A stretch of 64,000 bases of DNA from Rotaria macrura (taxonomy: Eukaryota; Rotifera; Eurotatoria; Philodinida; Philodinidae): the NCBI GenBank assembly GCA_900239685.1, contig OENT01000820.1:1984-65983 (forward strand), written 5' to 3'. Of this stretch, positions 27,257-38,806 are shown one piece after another; within the stretch, counting starts at the first letter, position 1; each line of letters begins with the position of its first letter. The notes under the pieces are model-generated. The model made no database searches and had not been told where the DNA came from. It worked only from the letters and a program-made list of their open reading frames with translations. Both the position numbers and the translations under genes were made by a program.

Positions 27257-27577
27257 CCCTAGACTGATAGGGGTTGCGATTGGAAATGCCTCAACTTCAC
27301 ATAAAATTAGTTGTTTGTGTCAGAATATGATCCTGCAGTTTCAAAGAAACGAGCGGATAAGCTCATAGGAGACACGGAGGGGTCGAATAATTGAAAACGA
27401 GTCAAGAACAAGGTGAAAATGAATGAGAAAAAACACAAAGACAAAGCGAAACACGAAGAGGACAGCCGAACTGGGGTTTGCAATGGGGGCAAGGATCCCA
27501 TGTCCTCTAGTCGATCAGAAACGTGCTTCAAAAATCATGTCAGGGAGCTCGAAAGTTTTCAGAGGTGGGAAGCAGGG

Positions 27578-27648
27578 ATGCAACGAACGCGAACTTTTGC
27601 ATAGGATTCGGCCCCCGAACCCTATACAAAAGTTCGGACTCCTTGCAT
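27578..27648. repeat. 71-bp imperfect hairpin
   Basis: Two 28-nt arms (27578-27605 and 27621-27648) pair at 23 of 28 positions, including an uninterrupted CGAACTTTTG core, around a 15-nt loop that itself holds TTCGG and CCGAA. It lies inside the inverted-repeat element. Confidence 0.75.
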
Positions 27649-27817
27649 GTCTAGGGAGGAGGCGGTGGGATAGGCCACACCTAGCTACTAACCCATCAGA
27701 TTCAGAGATTTTGCGATGGCAGCCTCAAAATACCACAAGAGGCACATCCTGCTTGGGCTCGGTCACTATGAGGGAGTTATTCGGCGTTTCCCTCCCATGA
27801 ATTCAAACATCGTAGGC

Positions 27818-27901
27818 GCCATAAAAATGGTCCTTTGTGCCATAGAAATGGTCGTTTGTACCACAATAGTGGTCATTTGTGCCGTAAAAATAGTTCTTTC
27901 T
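27818..27901. repeat. Four 21-bp tandem repeats
   Basis: Units start at 27818, 27839, 27860 and 27881, with a consensus close to GCCATAAAAATGGTCNTTTGT; the last two units are the most diverged. Because 21 is a multiple of three the tract stays open in one frame, but this is not evidence of coding. Confidence 0.85.
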
Positions 27902-27910
27902 GTGGTTGTT

Positions 27911-27935
27911 ACAGACAGACAGACAGACAGACACA
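27911..27935. repeat. (GACA)n microsatellite
   Basis: About six ACAG/GACA units directly downstream of the 21-bp repeats, within the same element. Confidence 0.9.
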
Positions 27936-28118
27936 GGTGAATTCCCGTTTCCAGACCCTATCCTTTAAGTCTAGGGAACATGGACATTTACTTTAAAACG
28001 GTCGATAAAAATGATATTTATTAATAGCTCTGTTTTCATCAGTGTGCGATTGTAGAAATATTAATTGGATGCTTGTTTTCAACTTTTATTCAAATCTTTA
28101 ATAGTCTCGTATGAAATT

Positions 28119-28604
28119 CTAATCATATGTACACTTTGAATGTCGTCCATTTTTCCTCACCAAAATATTTGATAATATTACTTTTGAGTCACTGACGGAT
28201 CTTTCTTTTGATTTTGGTTCATTGATTATTAATCTGGAACATCGAATTAATTCAGTGTGCATTCCGTTTGCAAAACACTTTGCGAGTCGGCAAGCCGAGC
28301 ATACATGACGAGTATTAACATTATTGATTAGACAATTACGATCGAAGTCACACATAAAGTATGCCTAAAGCGATTCATTGGAATGAAATTCTTAATATTT
28401 CTATGAATTTCAGATTAACTTGGCTTTCTGTGCATTTCTTTTGAAACATATTTTACATGCAGAACATGTTAGGACACCGAAGTTCGAATACAGAGCAGGC
28501 GCTCCACAAATTTTGCATTCGTTCAAAGATTTTTCGCCCATTTGAAGGACATTCGATAAATCTGAAGATACTGTACTATTACCTTCGGTAAGAATCTCAG
28601 CCAT
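28119..28604 (-). pseudogene. Nuclear-receptor DNA-binding domain remnant
   Basis: Two segments encode the two zinc modules of a nuclear-receptor DNA-binding domain. 28604-28419 holds CKICGAPALYSNFGVLTCSAC with KICFKRNAQK; 28364-28119 holds CDFDRNC, then a C-x9-C-x2-C module ending RLAKCFANGM. Compared with the intact receptor at 36.7-37.2 kb (exon 1 ends AAG before GTTTGC), this copy reads AAG then TTAATC. The only GT overlaps the last G of AAG, so splicing there puts exon 2 out of frame and gives an early stop. A single G seems to have been lost at the junction. The second segment runs 82 codons to a stop with no ligand-binding domain found downstream. A weak GC donor two codons earlier (AAA|GCCAAG) could rescue the frame but would shorten the linker by two residues. 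Called a pseudogene with that caveat. Confidence 0.75.
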
Positions 28605-29268
28605 CAATTGAGCACAGTTCTCCTGTGTAAATGATATACAATTAGGGAGATATTTAATTATAAATGAGCGCTGTATATAAAATCGTCTTCTTAAATTTCG
28701 GCGTATGAGGAGAATAAAAGAAATCGACATACGAAAACCTGCCTTTTTTATCTTTTAATCCAAGAAAAATGCATTTGAAGATGTCGATCCGTCGTATGAA
28801 AGTGCTTGTGCTACGCATCTAGGCTTCGCTCTAGATAAAACAAGAGAAAAAGAAGAAGAAAATATTGTCAGTGTTTCTTTTTTTTAGTGCCTAGACGTGA
28901 AGATCGATGAGCTAACTTATTATCAATTATTCGTCAAGTAAACGGCACAGCAAATGATTTATTCAGAATTCTAGATGATTCAAGTTTGAAATAAATAATG
29001 GATCATAGTGAACAGATAATGCTCGTGTTCAAGATTAAGAAAACAGCATCATTTCATATATTAAAAGTTTGTTTCTTTTGAGTTTTTCACTTGAAAAAAT
29101 TCATTTCCTACAAAAATGTACAAGTTAAGATGTTTTCCATAGGAATCTATTCTCTTAAAATTTCATTCTCGACTCATAACTAATGATTCGAAAATAAATC
29201 GCTCGTCGCAATTGAATAACGTTGATGTTTGCAGTAATTTTAGTTTTCTACTGTTGAAAGAAAGTAGC
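28605..29268. other. Non-coding stretch upstream of the receptor remnant
   Basis: About 660 bp of AT-rich sequence. An open frame continues upstream of the remnant's ATG to 28730 but shows no family content. Confidence 0.4.
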
Positions 29269-29276
29269 ACGTTTGG
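29269..29276. repeat. 8-bp target-site duplication, left copy
   Basis: ACGTTTGG directly abutting the left inverted repeat; an identical copy lies at 29891-29898. Confidence 0.9.
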
Positions 29277-29890
29277 TAGGGGTGCAACAAATACAAGGCC
29301 TTGGGATTTGGTGCAAATAGATTTGGATTTGTTTTTGACTGAGATTTGGATTTGGGTTTGGGCTTGGTCTTAAATTATCCAAATCTGATGAGAATTTTTA
29401 ATATAAAGTCTTAGAAGGGAGAGAAGAGTATTAATTCTTAGAGGCTGATATAAAATTGTTTAGATTTGGTATAGATTTGGATTTGGATTTGTGTCTTAGA
29501 TTTGGGTTTGGATTTGGTCTGTATCATTATGGTTAGGATTTATGTTTGGGATTTGTATTTGGGATTGAGATTTGGTTTCAATGTAGCACGACTACAAAAT
29601 TTGACTGATGTCAGATCGAAAACAAATCCCAAGTCCGAATCCAAACCTAAGACCCAAATCCAAGTCCAAGTCCAAACCCCAAGTTCCAAACGTATCACCA
29701 ACCCCGAAACCCAAATCTAAGCTGAAAAAAGTAATATAAACAATCCTGTGATCCAAATATAGACGAAATCCACAGCTAGGAACTCAGTTCTTACCATACC
29801 CCAAATCCAGAAAACAAAACCAAATCCAAGTCCAAATCTCAGAGATTTGGTGACAAATCCCAAATTCATTAAAGATTTGTTGCACCCCTA
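29277..29890. mobile_element. hAT-type non-autonomous foldback element (MITE), 614 bp
   Basis: Perfect 16-bp terminal inverted repeats, TAGGGGTGCAACAAAT at the left and its reverse complement at the right, are flanked by an exact 8-bp direct duplication ACGTTTGG (29269-29276 and 29891-29898). An 8-bp target duplication and termini beginning YAGGGGTG are the hallmarks of the hAT superfamily. The left half is made of variants of GATTTGG and the right half of its complement CCAAATC, so most of the element can fold into one long imperfect hairpin. There is no transposase; it would depend on one supplied from elsewhere. Confidence 0.9.
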
Positions 29891-29898
29891 ACGTTTGG

Positions 29899-32800
29899 CA
29901 AGTATTCTTTCAATAGATAATAGTGTTGAGTGGATCTTTCAGCCATATTCTTTTACTATATTTCGTTCTATTATTTCTACTTTATTTATCATACATTGAA
30001 AATAAATTTATTCAAACGATTGTCGTCGATTTTAAGATGAATATTGACAAGATTCTCGATAGATGGAATTTGCTCAACTGTATGTTTTGTTTTTGTGAAT
30101 ATCGAGGTCATCGAATTCTAGGAGTAGAACTTTTAGCTGAAAGACTGGATCTGATTTATGGTCTATTCGCGAAATTTCATTCTTCAGGTTTGATTTTCAC
30201 GGCAAAACTAGTCATAATTCTGTTGACAAATATAAAATTTTATGCATGCTAATTGTTGCCAGTTTTGCAAATATTTTGGTCAACATCAATTATTGAAAAA
30301 TAATCGATCAAATTCAAAGAAGGCATTAGTTGTTGAAGTTTATATTAGTCATTTAAATGTATCATCGAATTAGTAGGTATCCGCGACATTAGGCAATTTC
30401 GAGCCTGATTGGTTTTTGTGTCCGTATTGTTTTCTTAGCGTGCTTGACTACATTTACTGATCAAATTTTCGATTATGTGAAAGAAACTCTATGTTTCAAG
30501 ATTGATGTTCATATGTTAACAATCTTATGGCGATGATGACAACAGAAAACATAAAATAGCTGATAATTTTACACGAGAATTAATACATTGAAGAAAAAAG
30601 AGAAGCAGGTCAAGAATGAGTTAATGGTTAAAAAGTTATAGAGCAAAATGTATTTAACTGTAGCTGTTTCATCTATTCAAGAACCTAAACGAGACATTTT
30701 TACAAAACTATCGAGTTTTTAAAGTAAACTGTTAGACACATTTATTTTGCCTTGTTATTTCAACACTATCATAAATAGTCATGAACTAAAATTATGCATA
30801 TGTTAATGTTAAATGTCTATTAATTAATACAGAGTATCTCCAATTAGAAGTGAGGGGAGTTGAAGCTTATTATATTGTCCCTTCATATATGTAGATGTTT
30901 AAAAATAGCTAGTTAGAGATCTATACAGTTATATTGAAATACTTAGTATGAAAGTATATTTTATTGAAATTGTCCGGACGGACTTTGTAGATCTTTAGAA
31001 AGATGATGTCTTTGAAAATTTGTTGAACAACTCAATTTCCCATACAGTTCTATTATTAATAGTATCACCTAGTTGATTCATGATATGAATAAATTACTAC
31101 GAAAAACTATTCAACGTGATATATACACAATTAGTCTATTCGACAGTATACGTTCGTCGAAGTATGGGTAGAACCAACAATAAAACGAGCTCAAGAATAC
31201 AAATAGAATTTTACGTAGATAAGAGCAAGTATCTTATTTGTTTTTGACGTTAGAGATACGAGTATCTCTATTATAGCTGATACGTTTGGTTAGTTGCAGA
31301 TAAGTTTGTGATGTTCTGCTATTTTTTTGCTAGTGATCTAGATATCGACGTCTATATTTCACACCGGAAGATGATGATGAAGTTGATATTGTAACACTTA
31401 AGTCTTAATTGAGTATGTTGTGTTCGTGCAGTTTTTTTAAAGTGGGATTCATACAGAATAATAGTTGTAAAACAGTGTAACGTTCGTTGCTCATCTAATG
31501 ATGATTATAATCAATTCTAAATTAGAAACTCTCATATTGTCCTTGCACGAAAGACAGACTTATCAACATGATGAACCAAAGATTTGATTATATCAATTCA
31601 AACGAGTTCGTTTCACATTCAAAAAATTGCATCATAAGAAAAGAACCTTGTTACGGATCCAAGTTGTAAAGCAACGGTGACAATCGTATGTAGTTATACC
31701 GATTTAAGAAGAAATCTTAATATGCTATCAGGGTTCACGAGAGTAAATCGGGCTCAAAGAATCCTATTATGCAATCAGTTTCTCAGAATTTCATATCTCT
31801 TCAGTCTTTAGAGAAAACTCGTTCCAGACAAAAAATTGAACCGACCAATTTTTGAGAATCTTTATTTTAAATTTGGATTTCTCGATCCCAATTCACTTTC
31901 CTGTCAAACAACATCAGTCATTTCTCGAAAAAGAAACTTTCGCTGGATCGCAGTCGGTTTCAGTCAGTAAGGGTATCTACAGTTATTGTTTCCATGACAT
32001 CCCTAGATCCAGATAATCGAAGATATTGGAGAAATGCAGGAAGATACAGAACATACAATATTTATCTAATAATCGAAGGTTGCTTTATATGCATTATCGT
32101 TACCTACTTTACTGATACACCTCAGGTGTGCTTGAAGATGCGAACTCTCCTATCTGCTCAATGCATGAAATTGTTGTGGTAAAGTTATTTAGTGAAGATT
32201 TGAAGAATAAGAGAATGTTGCTGGGCTAAATCAAAACATTGCCAAATTAATATTGTTGAAATTATAATATTACAGTCCGAATTGTGACAAGCAGTGTTAG
32301 AAGAAAATATCTAATATAAGTACATTTGAAATTAAAAGGATTGAGAGTACCTGTCTTTTGCACAATAATGCTGATAAGACCTGAATGGGGATGTGCAGTT
32401 TTCATCACTAAAAAGAGAAACTAAAACTGGATCGAAACTTCAACTCGACATTTTTTCTTTAAGTTTTCTGAGACTCCAGCAAGTTTCTTTTCTAAATGCA
32501 GGCATGTCATTAGGTTAAACGTGTGCTTATTTTTCGTCAAAAATTTCTATCGATAATTGAACTGCAATTTATGATTCTGATGCACAATTGAAAATCAAAA
32601 TTCTAAAATTTTGAGAGAAAAACTACGTTCTCTTTGTTTGAAACTTGATAGAAGGATCTGAGAAGCAATAAAATCTCAAAATGAGATAAATAAAAAGTGT
32701 TTTATTTTTCTCTAATTGTAGCAACACTCTCACCATAGTTTTTTTTCTTTTGCCTTTGTTTGAATTACAATCAACGATACTGCTCAAAACGATTCTAAAT

Positions 32801-32971
32801 TAATTCCATATTATTTATTTAACGTTTAATTATTTTTACATCAAATAGACGAAACTCAATGGGACTCTTTTGACAACAAATATTTTCAAGAAACTAGAAC
32901 AAAAACAAAACACTTTTGAACTTTAACAACGGCTTCGATGATTTGAAACAAACGATCACATCAATTTGTTT
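29899..32971. other. 3.1-kb non-coding stretch
   Basis: AT-rich sequence downstream of the nuclear receptor. Open frames at 29923-30252 and 31994-32182 lack any motif. No repeat structure seen. Confidence 0.45.
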
Positions 32972-35900
32972 TTAATTGCCACTGTCAATGTCATCTAAAA
33001 GTAATTTGATTTCAACGTTTTCAACAAGTAATGCAATATCATTTTCATGCTGTTCTATGTACTTTGTCTCGTAAATGCCATACGTTGCAATCAATAAATA
33101 TTGAACAAGATTCATAAATCTTTGAACGGACTGATAAAATCCATACTTATATAGCGAATATTTCCATATGAGTTCTGCATAAGTATTTTGTGTGTGAAAA
33201 ATCTTGATTGTATTCATTGGATAAATCGGTAAATTAGAAGAAAATATTGTAACATTATTGGAAAAAGTAAATAATGATAATGTTAGTTTATTGATTACGA
33301 CGTCAGAATCAATATGTTTCAAAGCCTTTTCAACAAAATTAACTGCCGCATTTCCATAAACATTCTTACAAATATTTATAAAAGGTTTACATTTATAAAT
33401 TTGAGATTGACTCCAGCAAAATATTGTACTTAAACAATGAACATTCTCAGCAGCAAAGCGAAGCAGAGGCGAACGATCATAACATGATAAACTACGAAGA
33501 TCACCATTAGAATTGAGATAGTCTTCTGCTGTTTCGTAAGTTTTAGCAAAAAACTCTTTTGCAAACATCAGAATTGTCAATTTATTAGAGTTTTCTTGAT
33601 GATTTTCATTCATTAAATTTTGAGCTGTTAGAAGAAGTTTACGTTCATCGTAACTATAAAATATATTTGACAAAAGTATCCATTGACTAGAATATAATGT
33701 TGAAGTATCTGACCGTAGCAGGTTCAATGTTGGTAACTAAAATAAAATGCAAAACGTGTTGTTTCTTTCAACATCATCATCTGGTAAAAGAAGAACAATA
33801 AATTGAAGTTATTCGAATTGACATAAATACGCAATCAATTTTAATCGATTCATTATCTATGTGGATGACATCGTTGCACTCGTGCTTGAAGGGGAGAAAA
33901 AATGAGATACTCGTGTGAAGGAGTCAAGATTCTCATTCTTGCTAAGCTGTCATTTGGACGGCATATGAATTCATTTCGATAATTGAACATCAAGAAAAAC
34001 AAAACATGACTTTTTCATCATATCGAATCTGAACGTTGAGATCTGCAACTAATGAAAGAGATTTTAATTCTATAATAGGATTTGTACCGACGATGCGTTC
34101 GTAATCCAAGTATTTGTCGCAATATATATTCTATTCTTGAGTAAAGCGAAATTCTCACTTTGAATCTCGGGATTTATTTTGACATAGAATGCAACATCGT
34201 GTATGAAGCACTTTAATATTAGCATACATCCTGAAAGAATAATGCGCCGGAAACATAAGAAAACATTTACTTTATTTAATTATTTTTGTCAAAGAGCTGA
34301 AGGATGATTTATTGAATTTCAATCAAAGTAGACCTGTTTAACTGTAAGAATTCCCAACAGATTATGTTAGAATATTGTCGTGATCGTTTTTACGTGTATT
34401 TTCAAATCTTAAACATGTCTTTCATTCACCATAACTACCATTTATGGAAGCAAAACTTTCCAGCTAAAAACTGCGGATGAAAAAAAGTGAATTTAATACT
34501 CTGAACATATCGAGCATACATTTCGTAAAGCATAAATTTGAATATATGCAACGAATCTCAAGAAACCAATCTGCATATGATCTTGTGGATGATGTTTCAA
34601 AGTGTTCATAAATACTTTTTTCAAAATTGGTCTCATTTTTATAATATCTATGAGAATCGAATATGTATAGTTCCGTATCGTTTAACTCAAGTTTCTGCCC
34701 ATATCCAGATCAATAGCAACTGTGTCTACTACTTGAGTAATACTAATCATTTTAATATGTAAAAAATCAGTGAAATGAGATTTTTGTTTCAATTTGAATG
34801 AATCTCGTATTTATGAAAGAAAAATGTTACTTCAATCTACTCTCGTTCAGTAGTAACACATTCGAAACGAATTTTGACATGTTTAATTTATCTTCATATT
34901 TAGCTATTTATCGAAATCAATATATCTATTTGTTTACGAGAAAGATAATCATAATTATATCTACCCTTCAGTTGAAATATCATGAATTCATGGAAAATGT
35001 TTTGAAATTCATTCGTCGAACGAATTTTAGTTCGACTAGATTGCGACTTCAATACGATTTACTATTTCATAATTTCACGAACAATTAAGAAGAACAACAC
35101 TTTGACAAATATTCTCTGAGTACAAACATGATTTTCTCTGCATCGAAAATTTCACGAGCGTTCGATAATCAAATGTACGTAAACATCTACTATCGAAGAA
35201 TCTAATCGACGAATAAATATACTTGTTTACGAGCACAGTCAAAGAAATTCCTTTCCTCGATTCCTTCTCTTAAGTTCTCTTGATGAATTTCAGAGCGTGA
35301 AGACTTAGACAAAGACCAGTACATCTTTATAAGAAAACTTAATATTTCCTAGACAAGATGGAAGCAAGACACTGTGTTTCATTCTAATTGATGAACATTA
35401 CTGAAAACACATGCTAATGCACTGGCTTTGCTCTAGTTTGAGTACTCGAATGGCATTCGATGAATATTAAAAGTCATGAATTCTTCTATAAATAGTTCTT
35501 CCATGTGAGTAAAACACGCAAATTTTCAACGGAAACGTATATTTAAACATAATACTTTTGACATTCATTCTATATAAATGTTTTTTTTCATTTACAAGAG
35601 CCTTTAACTATTGCAGAAATCATAATTCTCAAATTTTTGCGTCAATTTGTGTTACTTATTGAACTATCTATGCTTTTACATAATTCTGAAAGTTTTTGAA
35701 ATTTAGTACTTTTGTTGATTTAATATGGCAACAGTCAAAGCAGAACAATAATTATGGAGTTTCAACGGTGCTTAGGAAAATAGTGTCGAAATTGTTCGTT
35801 GAAATCGATATGGATGTGTATTTTGTCAAATGATTTTTATAGGATTGATCCGCATTCAAGTGAAATACGAGTGAATGAAAGAAAGCCACGATAAATCTAT

Positions 35901-37223
35901 GTTTTCTAGGCTTTAGATTTAGCATGTTCAGAATATTTGAAATTTCTATAGTGATATAAAACTTTTAAAACGAGGAACTATAGACTAAAGTTGCAATCGT
36001 TAACTCAATACTAAATGACTTTGCCAACAGGTATGCATAAGATTAAAGTAGAAACAAAACAGTTCATCTAACAGTCTAACACTATCTTCAAGCTGTCATA
36101 TTTAGATGCCTGTCTTTCTCGAAACAAGAATCGTGATATTTGTGGTTTGACAGAGCGGGATTGTTCCTTCACAAAACTCATTTGTTAAATATAATAACGA
36201 GTAACGAAATCCGTAATTTGGAAACACTTGTAAAATTTTAAGTCTGGGAAAAAACTGTCCGCAACGTAACTAAGCTCTACTGCAAAGAAAAAATATTTGC
36301 CTATGGCCCACAGTGACTATTACATCTTTAATCGAACCAGTACTAGAGCCCATCAAGTTTGAGAATGCTTCTAGCCAGAGACGGCCTATGAAAAAATTTT
36401 CAGTCTCGAACTTCATGGATCTAATCAAGTGTGTCGGAATCTACAGAAGCTTGTTCTACATCGAATAGAATCAACGGTTCATTTCAAGAAAAAACAAAGC
36501 ACGATCACACATTTTTGTCACAGATATACTGAGCAAGAAAACAAATAATGATTTATACGCTTAGCGAGAACTCCAACGGATCAGTGAGAGAAATATGACA
36601 AAAGGATATAGACCAGTGGCAACTAAATGTCACGACAATAGCTTTTGAAGATTTTTTCATCATTTAATGCAAAACGAAACAAACATGCAGGCCCATGAAT
36701 TTGCATGCTAATGATTAAACTTGAAAGAAAAATCAATTCAAGAACTTACGCGCTGTATTTGTTTTTGTGATATTTTTGATGTGCCTTTCACAGGTGCAGG
36801 CAATTTTATTTGTCCTCGTTTACATATATTTGATTTTCCAAAAGGATTTCGAATTAGATCAGATTGCATTCCGCTTGTAAAACATTTAGCGAGCCGACAG
36901 AAGGAACATATATGACGCGTATTTATATTGACGTCACAATTACCAGAAAAATTACATTTAAATAGATTCTAAATGATTTAGACTATAGTTTCGAAAAACA
37001 AAAAGATGTATATCTTGCTGCAAACCTTTCCTTTTATAGCATTGCGCTTGAAAAACATCTTACATGGTGCACAAGAAACGGCACCATAATAGGAATGTAG
37101 AGCTGGAACACCACAGATCTTACACTGACGTGAAAATTCCTTTACCTTTTTAACACGACTTGCTGAAATGGTAAATGATCGTGTAATATTGCTATTTAAA
37201 ATTTGATTAAATTTTTCTTCCAT
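32972..37223 (-). CDS. Nuclear receptor with divergent P-box
   Basis: Exons in coding order: 37223-37026, 36968-36750, 33736-32972, all joined in phase 0; 393 aa, a normal size for the family. The DNA-binding domain spans exons 1 and 2: CKICGVPALHSYYGAVSCAPC, KMFFKRNA, then CNFSGNC, a C-x9-C-x2-C module (CSFC), RLAKCFTSGM. The usual CEGCKGFF recognition box is CAPCKMFF here. Exon 2 continues through a basic Lys-rich hinge and ends at a strong GTAAGT donor. The 254-residue last exon is largely helical. It has the ligand-binding-domain-like stretch LSCYDRSPLLRFAAENVH (about residues 222-239), resembling the L-x-x-x-D-Q/R-x-x-LL signature, and ends LLLDDIDSGN without a clear AF-2 motif. The link across a 3-kb intron is inferred from phase, strand and total length. 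Confidence 0.72.
33737..36749 (-). other. 3.0-kb intron of the nuclear receptor (inferred)
   Basis: GTAAGT donor at 36749 and TTTTAG acceptor at 33737. Contains no recognised exon; the plus-strand open frames at 34538-34762 and 34798-35088 have no family motif. Confidence 0.55.
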
Positions 37224-38275
37224 TATTCGGCCTAATGATTAGTTTTCAATGTTGATTGAAACTAACGAGTTAAGAAAAAACAACTTCTGGCTATCTTCAA
37301 CTAATAGAAACAAGAGTCAAAGATAAAACGATACTAAAATGTGTCTTTAAAAATTATATAACGCCGACAAGAAGATCCACGTCGTGTTTTTTCTCTTGTT
37401 TCCTTTTTTTCTTCAAAGAACGCACATTTGTTTTTTAATCTAAAGGTTATGGTGTATCAAGTCCATGCTGTGACTTTCTTTCTTCGATCCTTTTCTTCAT
37501 TGACAAGAGAACAAACTGTTTTTTTCATACGGCTTTTATATTAACTTACATACTGTATAGTAGATCAAGTAAAGGAAATCAATTGGTTGACGTTTCTTTA
37601 ATTTCGAATCTAACTCTAAAATCAACCATGATGAGAAAAGAAAATATCTCTTTCCATTTCAATGAATTCTTTGTATTACAAATGCATTTTAGATTTAATG
37701 GTTTTCAAAATTCTATAAAACTATTGAAGATATCTGCTCGTAAATGAATCGAGCCATGTATTCGAATTTCCGTGTCATTGCACAGCCTTCAAATTTGGGT
37801 TTTGCCTAAAGAAAACACTGAAATTGGACTTATCTCTTTGGCAGAGTTAAATTAAATCCTACATTGTATAATCCATTCAACCGAAAAGAGAGGCAATTCA
37901 TGAACAACGGACTATAGAGTAATCGGAAGAGGAAAAAACATGAGCAACGTTTCTTTTGACATTTTAGAAGAAATCTTTATTTGAAATTCTAACACCTACT
38001 TAAAAACATCCATAAAAAAAATGAAAAATAAGTGTCGCATCTCATAGAGATTTCAATGAAACATTACCGCCCAGTCTAATATAAAGTTCAAATGAAGTCA
38101 ATATTACTCGGTCGAACATATCCGCGATGTCTTTCAACCAACATCTTCATATGAACAATGGATTGCCTTGAATCCTAAATTGATCAAAAGAGCTTACGTC
38201 TCTCTGTTCATACCACACATGGTGAAATCAATATTACATTAAATAAATGTGAAAACTTCGGACTTATGTCCGAGA

Positions 38276-38806
38276 GTTATGTGTACTTCAAAAAGTGAAT
38301 GAGAAAAATCAGTCATTCTAGAATGTGTGCACGGATGAAGTATCTTGGTAAACCTTTTTGGGAAACTCCAAAACTACTGATCATCTCAGACATATCTAGG
38401 CAATTTTGTTTCTAGATTCAGTTTTTGTGCATTTTCAGACCTTTTTCAGGCGATGTTTTGTTAGAAAGCTACGATTGGGTTCAAAACTAATATCAGATTC
38501 GGAATCAGCGTTAAAAACTGAGTCGATTTTTATTCGTTGTGGATAATTCAGAGAAAAATTTTTTTTTGAAAAAATCCCTGTACATCCCCTCAAGGATTGT
38601 TTAGTGAAAAATTACAATTTTTTCGATAACTCAGCCATTTCTTGCCGGAACCTTCTCATCTTGGAACTCGATCGAGATATTCATGAGACAATACTGTGCA
38701 CCAAATTTCAGCTCAATCGGATGTATTTGTAAACAGTTATCGTGTATACGGTCGGCCGAACACACTGACCGATTCTAGAGTGTACTCACTTTTTGAGTAC
38801 ACAAAA
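38276..38806. mobile_element. Candidate inverted-repeat element ending in a 9-bp hairpin
   Basis: The left end reads TGTGTACTTCAAAAAGTGA, then ATTCTAGAAT and TGTG. The right end, reverse-complemented, reads TGTGTACTCAAAAAGTGA, then TCTAGAATCGG and AGTGTG. The right end is itself a perfect hairpin, GTGTACTCA-CTTTT-TGAGTACAC at 38780-38802. No coding capacity and no clear target duplication, so class is undecided (TIR element, or a Helitron-like end). Confidence 0.45.

Larger units (their letters stand above)
27257..27976. mobile_element. Degenerate terminal-inverted-repeat element, about 720 bp
   Basis: A block distinctly richer in G and C than its surroundings. Its ends are inverted copies: CCCTAGACT then GATAGGGG and TTGGAAA on the left; the right end, read in reverse, gives CCCTAGACT, GATAGGG and CTGGAAA. 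Inside are a 71-bp hairpin (27578-27648), four 21-bp tandem repeats (27818-27901) and a GACA microsatellite (27911-27935). It encodes no transposase, so a non-autonomous DNA element is likely. I could not find a clean target-site duplication, so the exact borders are uncertain. Confidence 0.5.

Noticed and set aside
27307..27800. Several overlapping 63-125-codon frames on both strands
   Set aside because: They lie in the GC-richer inverted-repeat element; open frames there follow from composition, and none resembles a transposase.
29502..29720. 72-codon frame across the foldback element
   Set aside because: Produced by the iterated GATTTGG/CCAAATC repeats of the hAT element, not a gene.
34798..35088. 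96-codon plus-strand frame in the receptor intron
   Set aside because: Phe/Asn/Leu-rich translation of AT-rich DNA without any motif.
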